This document shows positions 36,362 through 48,119 of a DNA stretch of 64,000 nucleotides, one piece after another. Location of the stretch: NCBI GenBank assembly GCA_000727475.1, contig KL647298.1:2845569-2909568 (forward strand), in the 5' to 3' direction. Position 1 is the first letter of the stretch; each line of letters begins with the position of its first letter. The position numbers and the translations under genes were made by a program. The stretch comes from Sarcocystis neurona. Its lineage: Eukaryota; Apicomplexa; Conoidasida; Eucoccidiorida; Sarcocystidae. The notes below the pieces were generated by a model. That model was not told where the DNA came from and searched no databases. It saw only the letters and a program-made list of their open reading frames with translations.

Positions 36362-39300
36362 GAATTCGCCCGGACGTACGGGAACAAGAGGGAAGACAAC
36401 AGCGTCTACATTATTCTAGAACGGCGGAAGCAATGACTTTGAAATCTACTCGCCTCAAAGTATACATAATTCCAGCTGCTCACGTCCGCAGAAAGATAGC
36501 GGACAGACAGCGGCAACAATTCAGTTTTGTCAAGCCAGATAATGGATATCGCCCGTGTGGGTGTAACAGAACGAGTTTTGCGGAATGTGTGTGCACATCT
36601 TGGAAAAATACGTCTGTGTACGTACGTCTGAGTGAAGCACAGCGAACACAGGCCCCGTCGGCATTGTTCTTCTCCGTCTCATTACACTGTAGACGCGGGT
36701 TTTTTCTGTTCACAAAGAGTGGGGTTCAGCACGTGTCTAGCAAAAGCGCACTGTTGCGTGTGCATACGTGTGTATAGGCGTGTGTGCGTATTTGTGTTTA
36801 CGACGGTCGCTGAGGTCGTGAACGTGTCGAGTGAGGCTACACTCCGAATGTTTTGGTAATTCTACAGTGTACCCGTTGCCTGTTGAGTTCAAAACAGGAC
36901 GTAGAGGGTGGGCTGTTCACGCTTATGTTGGATCTGACAGCCTGCCGCCGTTTTACGCGTGACGGACCAGACAGCTGAGAGATGTCAAGACATCGCTGTC
37001 CTGGGCACAACGCAGTGGTGGGGGGCCGATCTTAGAGATGAAGCTGGACACTCTTCCTTTTCCGTAAAGAGACGACAAAAAAGCGCGACTAACTACTTTG
37101 ATGCTTCAGTAAACTCGGAGCAACGCTCTCCGTTGCGCGTGGAGCTGGCGTATCAAGTGACTGAACAGCTCTTCGACACAGAACACATGTTTTCAGCTTT
37201 TTCTGCCCGTAGGTGTAGGAGAGCGACAAATAGATACAACCTCAACGAAAAGCGACGGGCTGTTATAGTGTAGCGCCAGGAATCGAATAATTTTCATCAC
37301 ACCGATCTTGTAGACAGCAAACACGGGTGAATCTAGAATTAAACCACGAGAGCACCGAGGCCTACAGGTGTGCTTGCCGAAACTTCCGCGCTTGCGTACG
37401 TCCGCGTGTGTCCCTTTATATCAATATGTGTAATTTCCCAAGACGTGGAACTTGCTTCTCTATTGTGAATCCGTGGAACTTGTCTCTCTATTGTGAATCC
37501 GTGAGCAATGAGCACGTAGCCTCAATATATAACTTCTGATTCGTGAGACAGCCACATTGTGTTCCTGCGCGCTTCTCCTGAACAGCTGGAACGTTAGCAC
37601 TGAATGAAATATCTATATATGTATTTGTGCAGTCGTCATAAAGCGACAGTACATCTATTGTCCGTAAGATATATCAAAACCATTCTGTGGCGCTCTATGC
37701 AACGTAGCCTTGTGCACTACTTGTAACACTATTGTGTATACACTACCATGTATATGATGCTCTGCGCAGCATACGCTGATACACTACCTTGAGCAGTATT
37801 ATGTCTTCATTACTATATGCGGATATACATATCTGTGCCAGCGTACCACATTGCCATGTGCGTATACATAAGCATGCATGAATGAGTACACTTTCCCACC
37901 GGTGACGCCCAGCACGCCCAGAATGGCTAGCGCCAGACTCGCAACGCAACGCTTCCATCATCTCCGCAACTCTATGAAAACTAAGGTTTACATTCTCGCC
38001 GTCCTCGCCGTGCGTCAGTTTCTTCAAACGCGATGGTCACCTCAGCCACATTCACCTTGCAAAATGAAGCGTTGAAATTCATTTGCATTGCCTCGTCACT
38101 TGTGAAGTATAATGGATAACAGTAAGAGTCCGTAATGGGAGGAATCGAACTGCGTGTTCGCGAAAAATAGCACAGGAAAACTTCAGAAGTGATATGAAGA
38201 GGGAGGGCCACTTTTCTGATGCAGTACGTGTAGAAGATCTCTTGCACTCTTCTCATCACTCGAAGCCAGGCAGCGGATACTATTCTTGTAACCAATATGC
38301 TCCTACGTATGCATCTGTAAATCGATCCTTACTAGATGCAGAGGGTGCTGCCTACCCGTCCGTATCCCTCGACGTACGTGTATAGGTATATCCACCTCGA
38401 CCCCCTAGCCTGCGACCGCACACTCACTGCGTGGGCCTCTGCGCCTTCTTATTCAACGTTTGAAAACTGACTTGTAACTCGGAAGCTAGCAATACGGGTG
38501 ACTACAAAATGATTTTGGGCGCTGGCTCATCGACTATTGCAAGCGCAACTTAGCTCGGAATTGTTCCAGCTGGATCAAGAGTCATCGTAGGCGGGCTGAG
38601 GTTTGACTAGGAACACATATACATGTCACGCAAACTAAAAGACTTTTTCGACTTTGCCAGCATGTCCCCTAATTGTGTAGATCTCCGAATTTTGTCAGCT
38701 TGTATTTCCATATTATGGTTGGAGGTAGTTTTGCGCCCCTTTCATCCCCCTGTCCTCCTGCACTGCGCAGTTTCTCAAGCTTTTGTAATCGAATTTGACG
38801 CATCCGCCAGACTCTGTAAGAGGGAAAGGTGTCAGTTGACTGCCGTAGCCTATTACAAGGTAATTTCAGAGTTTCTTGCTCAAACTGTTCTACTATGCTC
38901 GTTCACGGTGTGGAGATGATTGTCTAGACTCTGCAACAGGGGACACAGGTTTCCCTTCGTTTAACGCGCAGGCTTGCTGATTCGCACTGCGACGCGTATT
39001 GGTCAGCACTGTATCAATCCTGGAAGGCAAATTGAAGGTCGTAAAATGACATCCTGAAGATCTCGCACCCGCCATTTTATCCCGGCCTACTTCCTGGTGT
39101 ATAATTTTAGACTGTCTTGTCGCACCAGGAGGTTATGCTTTACTTGAACGTGCGTAGCGCCTGTGCGCGTCAGCTGGCCCCACATGTAAGGAAGATTACC
39201 TCACACTAGAACAGAGCCTATGTTGGAATCGGGCAGAATGGAGCTGCAAGAACGACACGAAAATTGTGAAGCAGAAGAGCTCATCCGCAGCTTCATTGTG

Positions 39301-39750
39301 ATCCAAAGACATAGCGAGTACGGGCAGAGTGGTGTGATATGTAACCACGAACGTGTAGTGGTTGCTTTCGATTGTTTTTGCTAGGACTGAATGTTTTTTG
39401 CCGGCAGACGTACATGGTCCAGGGTGGACACAGTGTGCCGCGCTTTTGGAAAAGGGCGCAGCTGGACTTGTGACACGCACACCTGAAGTTGTTACTGGTA
39501 CCGTGTGTAGCATCGGTACCACGGCGCTCCTTTTCCGTGTACTAGGTTCTAGACGGATGGAGGCAGGCAGGTCAGCACACGCGAGCACCACCGCCTCCTT
39601 TGGAGGCAAAATGGATTCTTTTCCAGAGCAGAAGTAACGAATTTTACGAAACGCAACTGTGCCAGCCACACTAGCACTACGTTTATGGAATGCAAGTTTG
39701 CCAGCAAGTAGCTGTTCGACAGGGCCGTTTTTCCATGTTACCATACCACA
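36362..39750. other. Repeat-poor interval between MCMBP and the radial spoke gene
   Basis: Balanced composition and few microsatellites. Several frames of 60-210 codons are open, among them 38623-38919 on plus with a true ATG (MSRKLKDFFDFASM) and a possible donor after its Tyr-Tyr-Lys, 37981-38295 on minus, and 39196-39837 on minus overlapping the radial spoke start. None has a family motif, and in unbiased DNA such lengths can arise by chance, so I list them only as places to look. A 28-bp tandem duplication lies at 37444-37499. Confidence 0.4.
37444..37499. repeat. 28-bp tandem duplication
   Basis: Two adjacent copies of a unit beginning CGTGGAACTTG and ending CTATTGTGAATC, differing at two positions. 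A recent small duplication in otherwise unique DNA. Confidence 0.8.
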
Positions 39751-41148
39751 ATGGATGTCGCTTCCATGCTTCGGATCGAAGACGCGGAGGGCTACCTCCG
39801 CGAAACTAACGCAGAAGGTCACAGCGTTCTCGACCACATATCTGACGTATTGTCTGCGCTGCTTACTGAGCGTCCAAAAGATCCGTACGGTTCCTTCGAG
39901 TTAATATCAGAATCAGTGAAAAGACAAAAAGATATCGCGTTACAGACACTGGATGGCAGTGTGAATGCAGAGGAGGACCACAAGCTGAGTGCTGTCAAGG
40001 CACAATGGATGAAAACGATGCGCAGGACGCTGAAGGCTGCGGGGGTGGATAAATCAGATAGAGCGTACCCTGCTGTGCCCGATTTTCTGCATGAGAATCG
40101 CCTGCTGAATTGGGCAGGTTTCGGGTTTTCGGAAAAAGAGGCATTTTTCATTAGCTGCTCACTAAAGCGTCTAGCGTCTGATGTTCCCGGCCTTACCAGT
40201 CTGCGTTTCTGGGGTAAAATTCTGGGAATCAACCATGACTACGTCATCGCTGAAGGCCAGTTGGAAGGCGAAGAAGAGAATTCTGAGAAAGTGGAAGAGG
40301 GGGAACACGTCGACCCCCGCGGTGTGGGTGCGAATAGGTTTACCTACTGGGCTTTACGAGAGACCACCGGAGAGTGGGAGCTGCTGCCAGATGTGCTGCC
40401 TGTTCACGTGCGAATAGCACGACGTATCAAAAAATTATTCAGTGGCGACCTGGACCGGCCCGTAGTCACGTCTCCGTGGTTCCCTGGCAAAGAAAGACAT
40501 TTACTACGTGCAGTAATTGCTCAGATTTCGTCTGAAACTATCGTTTGTCCAGCGGGGTTGTGGAGGCCAAAAGAAGAAGCCCCAAACCAGTTGGAAGAAG
40601 ACCCTGAGTACGAGTACCCTACGACGAAAGAGTTACTTGCTCTGGAGTCGTGGACACACTGTCGCGAGTACATTAATGATACTGGTTTGACGTCGTACCC
40701 CGAAGTGGATGAAGACACTGACGAAGAATTGTACGCAAAGATGCAAGAAAAAATGCAGCAGGATCCTATCTTAGAGGCCACTCGTTCCATCACAGAGGAT
40801 CCTGCCATGCCAGAAGGGCAGCCTCAGTGGTCTACGAAGCTTGCAGGTGACAGCGCAACCTACGGACCGCAAGGAGTATCTTACGGAGTTCTTGTTTTAC
40901 GGAACTTCCGTTGGTCTGGAGCTGTCACTGTGTATCAGAATAGGAAACTCTGTAATTGCTACATTGGCTACGGACTGAGGGCTGGTCTCAGTCCATTCTA
41001 TCCCATTGGGCCTGGGGATGTCCAGGATGATCCGGAAGATCTCGAAGAACAGCCTGAACCGCAGCCGGAGGACGACGAACTTTCTGACGGCGCAAGCCAA
41101 GAAGAGGAAGCGGGGGACGCAGACGAGGACGAGGTCGAAGAAGCTTGA
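39751..41148 (+). CDS. RSPH4A: Radial spoke head protein, RSP4/RSP6 (RSPH4A/RSPH6A) family, intronless
   Basis: A structural protein of the radial spoke head, which couples the central pair to the dynein arms in 9+2 axonemes. The 465-codon frame opens at ATG after CCATACCACA and ends TGA; the length matches green-algal RSP4 (465 aa, from memory). Family landmarks in order: LDHISDVLSALLTERP near residues 27-42; FSEKEAFFISCSLKRLA and LRFWGKILGINHDYVIAEG around 125-170; GVGANRFTYWAL near 190; FPGKERHLLRAVIAQI followed by ETIVCPAGLW around 245-272; GVLVLRNFRWSGAVTV and CYIGYGLRAG near 375-415; then a strongly acidic tail of Glu, Asp, Pro and Gln. No intron is needed. RSP4 and RSP6 paralogues cannot be told apart by eye. 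In a coccidian the protein should act only in the flagellated male gamete. It converges with the minus-strand gene on its right. Confidence 0.95.
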   Translation: MDVASMLRIEDAEGYLRETNAEGHSVLDHISDVLSALLTERPKDPYGSFELISESVKRQKDIALQTLDGSVNAEEDHKLSAVKAQWMKTMRRTLKAAGVDKSDRAYPAVPDFLHENRLLNWAGFGFSEKEAFFISCSLKRLASDVPGLTSLRFWGKILGINHDYVIAEGQLEGEEENSEKVEEGEHVDPRGVGANRFTYWALRETTGEWELLPDVLPVHVRIARRIKKLFSGDLDRPVVTSPWFPGKERHLLRAVIAQISSETIVCPAGLWRPKEEAPNQLEEDPEYEYPTTKELLALESWTHCREYINDTGLTSYPEVDEDTDEELYAKMQEKMQQDPILEATRSITEDPAMPEGQPQWSTKLAGDSATYGPQGVSYGVLVLRNFRWSGAVTVYQNRKLCNCYIGYGLRAGLSPFYPIGPGDVQDDPEDLEEQPEPQPEDDELSDGASQEEEAGDADEDEVEEA

Positions 41149-41225
41149 CGACTCCGTGGGGAAATTGGTGTAGAAAAATAGAACTAATTTCAAAGAGTGC
41201 TGTGTGGGTCGGTTGCGAGAAAATA

Positions 41226-41232
41226 TGTATAC

Positions 41233-41265
<33 letters not shown>

Positions 41266-41292
41266 GGTATATATATATACATATACAGACGT
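41226..41292. repeat. (TA)n tract 3' of the radial spoke gene
   Basis: Near-perfect TATATA/TATATG tract of about 65 bp, able to form a hairpin. It lies 78 bp after the RSP4/6 stop and is the only sizeable AT microsatellite in the repeat-poor segment, except for short TATA runs. Confidence 0.85.
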
Positions 41293-41989
41293 CTTGGTTC
41301 GTACCTATGTGTGGCGTGTGTGTACATATCTATGCGTAGATATGCGTGTCCCTCCCTGTCGTAACCTGTGGGTGAGCAGTTGTAGGCTGTGCCATCTGTC
41401 CTTGCAATGCTACTGCGTACAGTTCACGCGTCTTCCTGCTGCGTAGCATCGAGGAATCTCGCACATCAGTTAGACTGTCTTTATCTGTGTGCTCCCTTCG
41501 ACGTGACTAGTACGTCCGGAATTCCTCCGTTGCGTGTTGCAATCCTTGACGGGGATGTTTACTTTCCATTGGACAAAATCGCTTAACCAGCAGGCTGTCA
41601 CAACTTGTTTGTACTTGCGCCGCATGTACTGCGTGGGTGGGCGGGAAAAGAGTGCTTCTGGGGAGCGCAAAACACACGTGTTAATAAAAATAGCTGTCCG
41701 TGAGGAGAAGGCCGAATTACTACGGGAGATGCTCGCTTGAGCAGCCGCCTCAGATTGCGGTAGCCGGCGGTGACACATGGGTCAAGTATGTTTTGTTCGA
41801 CGTGTCCGCGCAGCAGCTGTTCAAATTTGCAGCAACCCACCCGCAATGAAGTAAACACTGTGTCTCCACAGCATTATTCACGTCGTTCGGACACATATAC
41901 ACGCACACACGTGTGTCGCAGTGTGCGCATGTTCACGCAGTGGCTGCGTGCGAGAAGATGCACACTTGCGAACGTAGTATAAATAATTC

Positions 41990-42286
41990 TTATGAACTGG
42001 AGTTTATTGCCAGCGTGGCCTGCAGAGCTTGTCGATCGCATGTCAAAAACACACAGCTGTCCTGGACGTCCTCCGGCGACGGAGCGTCGTACTGGATTTC
42101 CTGTCCCAGGCTGTTGAAAATGCAGCCTCCGAGGGCGCGGACTATAGCGTCACTTCCACAGACGGACCTAGGAACAAAGCCGCAAGAGGACGATGATATA
42201 TTTCGGCTCGGGCCAGGCGAAACGATCGTCGGCCCTCCGACGGATGGGCACAGTACCTCTTCACTGTGGAGTGTACGCTTGTGCAC
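41990..42286 (-). CDS. Probable 3' terminal exon of the EF-hand/C2-like gene
   Basis: A minus-strand frame open from about 42286 to TAA at 41990. It has natural composition (SDAIVRALGGCIFNSLGQEI and DRQALQATLAINSSS at the end). A pyrimidine-rich acceptor, TTTGTTCCTAG, lies near 42170, and a phase-0 acceptor option is near 42254. Position and strand make it the natural end of the gene whose long first exon is 45923-42866. The exact boundary is not resolved. Confidence 0.4.
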   Translation of the reverse strand: MHKRTLHSEEVLCPSVGGPTIVSPGPSRNISSSSCGFVPRSVCGSDAIVRALGGCIFNSLGQEIQYDAPSPEDVQDSCVFLTCDRQALQATLAINSSS

Positions 42287-42426
42287 TGTGGTGCATATAT
42301 TATTCCCGCATCATTAAATCATATGCATCCACATACAACTTTATAGAAGCCATCGCGCACCATTCTACCTACAGACACATGCGGAAAAGTTGGGTCGCAT
42401 TCTCACCGGTAGTCCGCCACGTCAAC

Positions 42427-42639
42427 CTGGCAAGATATTTGCGCCGTTCCTTTAACTGAGATCAACATACGCAGCTCACACGGCAGTTCGCGCTCTGAGG
42501 TTGTTGACTCCCGATCTACTTCTACAGTGCTACTAGAAGGAGAGGTAGCGCGGTTCAGACTTCGCACGGTGGGGTCTCCAACGTTTATACTCTTTGACCG
42601 GTTTGCACATGTATAATGGTGGAACTTCAAGATAGACAC
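42427..42639 (-). CDS. Probable internal exon of the EF-hand/C2-like gene
   Basis: Open minus-strand frame containing INVGDPTVRSLNRATSPSSS and RELPCELRMLISVKG. It ends at a possible donor (CCAG then GTTGAC) in phase 0, compatible with an acceptor at about 42254 for the last exon. The acceptor is unclear: a phase match to the donor at 42865 would need a weak site near GTTGGAG. Confidence 0.35.
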
Positions 42640-42865
42640 CCGCTTTCAAGCCGCTGTCGTACATATCTCCCTTCTTGCTATATCTTTAGACCGTTGAGAG
42701 GGAAGTGAAGGTTTAGATTCGTGCGTGTGCGTGAAGCCTTGACAGATTTATTCAGCAACGGTAGCTATCCACTACTCGAAAAGGACGACGATCCAGCTTT
42801 GAACAACGACAACGCAAGAGGTGCTTACCTTCCGCGAAGTCAGTTGGTGAACGGAAAATACATAC

Positions 42866-45800
42866 CTACACAAGCTGTCTTTGCAGAAATCCCGGAACCA
42901 CAGTTGACCATTGAGCACGTGCGCGGATCTTTTACGGTCATCTGCAGCTTTTCTTTCTCTTCCTCGGTAGAAAACGCCAAACGCGTCGCTTCTGCTGGCT
43001 GCGGCGACCTTTCGAAGAGCTCTTGTGGACAAAAGAAGCGCAGTGGGACGGTAATGTCGCCGCTAGGAAGCGTGCATCCACCTCGAGATGGTTGTGTGTC
43101 TCTGTATATCCGCGTCCTGTCGAGGGGGGCACAAAGAGGAAATCCAGATCGGCGTACGCTTCCAACACTGTATCGCCTTGCCCTACTTGTACTGTCTCGC
43201 TTACCCGACCCAGTGCTGCTTCGGCTTGTTATGGAACTGTACACCCGAGAAAAGTCGGGAGAACATTGATTCATCTGACGTTCTCTTTCGTCCCTTCCCG
43301 ATCCTTTGTGCAACGGCGAATCCGGCCTGTACCGGTGCATATGAGCATAGTTCCTTTCCGCCCCATGCACACCAAGTTTCTCCAGGCACCCCGAACTGCT
43401 CGAAGAATTTCTTGTACTACTGTGGAAAGACGTCGGTTCTACCGGCGGCTTCGCAGGGTTCGCAACGTCAATTCGAGTGCACTCACAGTTTTCTTTGTCG
43501 AAAGAACCTTTCAGTGCCAGAAAACTAGAACGCATCCGCCGAGCAGCACCCTTAGGTCTTGCAGGTAGTTTGACGTACGTCTCGCTGATATTCTTCCAAA
43601 AAGACAGCTTCAGACAACCGTAATCGGTGAGACCAACGAGTGACTCATTCTCAGCAAATGGGAAGAAGATGACGCCGGCAACTGGTTTGCCACGGTAAGC
43701 GATTCCAACGGATAATGCAACGGTATTTATGTCACGATTAGTCCCGCGGGTGGTGTTAACACATGTGCGATGGCCGTTTTCAAAATGGATGTATAAGGTG
43801 CAATGTTCGACACACATGACATCTCGTATATAAAAGTTTAATGAATTTAGCCTCAGTGGATTGCACTCAATGGCTTCTGTGAGGTTCTGCGTTTCCATTA
43901 GCAGCGAGCAGCCGACCTGAGGGTCTTCGCAGGCAAAAGTTGCAGCAGGTGAGTGCGCAGGATCAATGGGGACAAAAGTGTGGGTCCACGCCTTCTCTTC
44001 GGCGAGTGTGGAGAGAAGGACTGATCCTCGGCCCACCGTAACGACTTCGCTGTCGGAAGCCCAGGACTTAACTGTAAAAACCAGATAGTAATTGTCGCGT
44101 ACGTCTGGCAGCTCCATGGTGACTTCCTCTATTTTCCTCTCGGTGCCCCCCTGTGCAAGTACACGCTTGGCGTCTGCCTCGGCTATTACACGCACCGGCG
44201 GACCTCGTCCGTTGTCCAGTCCTTGCGTGACGGCAACCTCGATCCACGGTTCCCGTCCACCTCCGTGAATGATGGATTTCACGTGTAGGGTGTGGGTGTG
44301 TGTGATACGGCAACGCACAATGGATGACCCGCTCACCAAATTCCCATAGAGCCTGCTGGAAAATACATCCATAAGCTTCCGGAAAAGCCGTGGGCGCTCA
44401 GGCAGGGTGTCCAAGGTTGTTTCAATGCGCAGATCCGGCCACCAATGACGCAGTTGTCTTCGGATGTGCTGTTCAGCCAACAGACTAGTCAAAACGGAAG
44501 CAGGAAGTCTCCTCGGCTGCGTGGGAGCAGAAGGACCATGCCCCGCTTTCACAGGCAGAGAAGGGGAGGCACCGTGTTGCGATGGGTTCCCCTGCTGTTG
44601 TCTAGGAGGAGGGAAAGTGCCACTGTGCGCAAGCACTGCGGGAACATTGTCTTGTGATGCATTGTTTTCGCGCTGCTCCGATGGTTTATCATCGGGTGCA
44701 CAAGAGAAGGGCACGTCCACGCACGCCATGCCTTGCAAAGCCATTCGCCGGTCTGCAGCGATTACGCTGTAAATCTCGCGTGTTATTTCAGCGGCTTTTT
44801 CTGCAAGGTCTACACACACCGAGAGCAGCGCGGTGAGGCGAATGACTTTATTTGTCGTATGGCCGCTGGCAGCATTCTGAAGCCACTGTTGAACTAAAAA
44901 GACGTTTTGAAACAAGCGGGTTTGAAACTGCAGAGAGCGCGTGAAATCCAGATGCGCAGCAATAGTCAGAGGACAGTCACCATGCAGTCCTCTGAAGATC
45001 AGATCCAGAGCGCTACCAGGCCCAAGAGTTAGATACAGAAAGTCTCTGAAGGTCATTTCGCGTCTGCAACAGCATGAGTCTCGTCTCTGGGGGTGTTCCG
45101 TTTCTTCCTGCACCATCTGCAACCTAGCAAGTGCGATTTCAATTTCTGACATGCTGCTGTGTTTCTTTTGCCCAGGTGGTCGACCACAAGAGCTTCGGGG
45201 CAAGTCCTGAACACTGCTGTTTCTCTTCGAAGGCACACAGTCAGTTGTGCCTGTAGAAGTTGCGGCGGAACCTGTGCTCGCAGTGCTGCTGCTCCGCAGG
45301 CAGTTACTGTTTTCGCTGCATCGCTTCTCGAGAAGCTCGTCGAAGGTGGCTACCACCAAAGATTCTATGATGCTGTAGCCTGGGACGGGCCGTTTCACAG
45401 CCATGGCCATGCCGCGAAAGACAAAGTAGCAGATGAGGAAGAATTCGGCCTCTGACAGCACGTCATTGAGACTAAACAGCGAGAAAAGCAGCGACAGTTT
45501 CGTAACGCGTTTCAGGTTTGCTAGAACTACTACGACCACAAGAATTTCAAACATGGGAAACAGGCTCCTCGCTTGACGGAGGTCATCCCGGCCGCAGCGA
45601 CCACTAGCTTTCCACGGAGAGAGGGGGAACCGGGTCAGTCTGTGCTGCGAAAAGCATTTCTCATGCTTTCGCACTTTGAAGACCTGGGCAAGCTGCTGCG
45701 CAGCTTTCTTGCTCAGGCCTGTGATGCGCTGAAATTTGGCCAGGTCTGCCACAAACACCATTGGCGTGCCATCTGCAGAAGTTTGCTCTTCAGCGCTGGT

Positions 45801-45923
45801 GAAGAAGCTCGCCCACGCTGTGCATACGCGATCGTAATCCCAACCACCTAAAATGTTGTAGACATCCGATATGACGTCAGAACGACAAAAGGCCACGTTG
45901 GCGCTAGAAAAAGCTTGACCCAT
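42866..45923 (-). CDS. Large protein with N-myristoylation signal, EF-hand-like and C2-like regions
   Basis: I do not recognise an orthologue. The ATG at 45923 sits in a good context (AACAATGG). The frame runs 1,027 codons to 42840, but a GTATGT donor at 42865 suggests the exon ends near codon 1019 and continues in minus-strand exons to the left. What is seen: MGQAFSSANVAFC at the start, with Gly2 and Ser6 of an N-myristoylation signal and Cys13 for possible palmitoylation. Residues about 120-175 are hydrophobic and helical (FPMFEILVV, LLFSLFSLNDVLSEAEFF), like a degenerate EF-hand pair. A Ser-rich stretch lies at about 205-250. Beta-rich stretches near 525-800 include NYYLVFTVKSWASDSEVV and ALSVGIAYRGKPVAGVIFFP, resembling C2 folds; the second also recalls inositol-monophosphatase strands but lacks their DPLDGT motif. 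A Ser/Arg-rich tail follows. Inference: a calcium-responsive protein on the inner face of a membrane. A short intron may be read through at about residues 84-112. Confidence 0.75.
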
Positions 45924-47254
45924 TGTTACTGACGAGGCTGTTCACGTGTGTTTGCATCGCGGTGTCGCTCTGATGTATATTTCGTGCCCCGTACCAGCCA
46001 CACGGGGAGCAGTGCTGTCGCGGAAGTCTTGCAGGTGCCACCCACTTAATCGCACATGGTACTTAGCCAGCCGTGTGAGTCTCCAGTACACATGAACTGT
46101 TTCCTGCGTCGCATCACGTCTTAATTGATCGAGACCACAAGGTATTGGAAGCCTCTCCGTGTCTGCCCAAAACGTCGCGGACCTTCAATGATAATGGTTT
46201 CATGTTTGTTGAGGAGCTGGGGACCATAAAGCATCGTTGACATGTCCACGATATTTTCTTCAGGACTGCGACTGTTTAGGCACCACGACTCATTCTCGTG
46301 TAGCTCAAACAATAACATTCGTTGTCAGTGGGGACAGTTATCAGCGGGAGAAGCTTTAATCGCGGACACCTTGTCACAGTGCGCAACAAGCGTACACGCC
46401 CAGCCGTGCATGTGAGAGACCCTTGTTTCTTCAACGCTCCTCTTGCTCTCACATCCAGGTACGTACCTTTATCTGCGTGGACCTGCGCATTACCTTTACA
46501 TGACTTCATATTTGTGAAAGTTGTGAGCTTGAAGAGAGCCCATTGAAGTGCACGTACAGAATACGTTTGACCAACAGGCGTAAAGAGACTCTGTGACATT
46601 CGTAAGTAGAATGTTCATGTTCTACCCTGCAGCCATGCATAGCGAAGCAGATATCTCCAAGCCACTGTACTGGAAGGGAGCCATACGTGTGGGGCAAGAC
46701 AACCAGTGCAGGTTTTTCTGGTGTACCACCACAAACTACCATTATCCGTCGCGCTGCTTGTAGTAGTTGTATCACTGCGCTAACACGACTAGAAAACACA
46801 GCAGTGCAGGTCCAATGTGCGTGTGAAGTCGGACGCTGATAAGACCATAGACCTTCGTCTCCCAGATTCTCGCTAGATTTGCAGGACTGGCTCCCATCCC
46901 AAATGCGTCTCCGTCAAACAAACTTGAGGATACACCTTAATATCTCGGGATGAAAAACAGATTTTACCCTCCTTTTTTCTCTCCATTATGAGCACACGTT
47001 GAACCCTTACTTTAAAGAAGAACGTCAGGGGAGAAAAGGAGTGCCCTTCGACGCCAGCGATGAATCGCATCCCACAAGTAATTGGTGTGCAGAGTGTGCG
47101 GTACAGACCAGGCCAAGGGTCGCCAGATGGAGTCAAATGTAATTTGTGAGTGCACAGCTGCTTCCAAACCCAAGGCATTTCAGATCTGCATAATGCCCGT
47201 GCGTCGTCGATTCCCTTCTACCTATGCCTAGTAAAAGTAATGATCTACCACCTC

Positions 47255-47352
47255 AAGCGTATGTGTACCCACGCGTGTACGTACATGTCACGCATGATCG
47301 AACAAGCATATGTGTACCCACGCGTGTACGTACATGTCACGCATGATCGAAT
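47255..47352. repeat. 49-bp tandem duplication
   Basis: Two adjacent copies of a 49-bp unit containing ACCCACGCGTGTACGTACAT and GTCACGCATGATCGAA, with two mismatches. The unit holds the palindromes ACGCGT and GTAC repeated. Confidence 0.9.
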
Positions 47353-47983
47353 GCACGAATGTACCTGTTTTTAGCTCTGTGTTGTCGTTGTTCCTCGCTT
47401 ACATGGTGTATCGCCAGCGTGCGAGGTCCTGCAGAGGTTGAATTTTTCCTTTAGCAAGGATTGGTTGCCTCACAGTCGCAAAGGACGAGAGAAGAGAAGC
47501 TGCGCTGCAGGTAGTCCTGCGAAACCGCTTCAGACACGTTCGTCAGATGATGCGCCATTCTACGTGCGGGAAGACTGTCGTTCGGTGCGAGTCACGCTGT
47601 TTAGACTTCGACGCCAACTAGGGTATGGCTTACCAATCATGTGTCAAACTGGGCCCGTCTAACGAATGTCTGCAGCGCGGCTGTATATATTCGTCCTAAA
47701 GACTCACCCCTCAAACTCAAGAAGCAAAGAAGTTTCAGGGGACTTTCCGTACACCTCCCACCTTACAAAGAGTGGATTTGTTGCGGCACTTTTAGCGTCG
47801 TCTAGCTCGTGGCTCCGGCTATTCTGAGCGGCTCCCGAACTGCAGTTCGGTACAGATGACCGAAGGGGAAACCACATACTCCGCCAACTTCGCCACGCGT
47901 GCCACGAATAAGGGCCTTTTTCATGCCTGCCTTGCTAGGATAGAGAGAATATCTTGTACGATGGCAGTGCGTGTGATTTTTAT

Positions 47984-48119
47984 AGACGTTGGTACCTCCT
48001 AGGAAGTTCCAGTGTCTTTTCAGGGAACGTGACTCTAACTGCGAGTGCAGCAGACGTTGGTACCTGCTAGGAAGTTCCAGTGTCTTTTCAGGGAACGTGA
48101 CTCGAACTGCGAGTGGAGC
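47984..48119. repeat. 68-bp tandem duplication
   Basis: Two adjacent 68-bp copies starting AGACGTTGGTACCT and ending CTGCGAGTG-AGC, with three mismatches. The similarity implies a recent event. Confidence 0.9.

Noticed and set aside
39196..39837. Minus-strand 213-codon frame overlapping the radial spoke start
   Set aside because: It is antisense to the start of a well-supported gene, opens with a non-ATG codon in the overlap and shows no motif. A divergent gene starting at an internal ATG near 39743 is not excluded.
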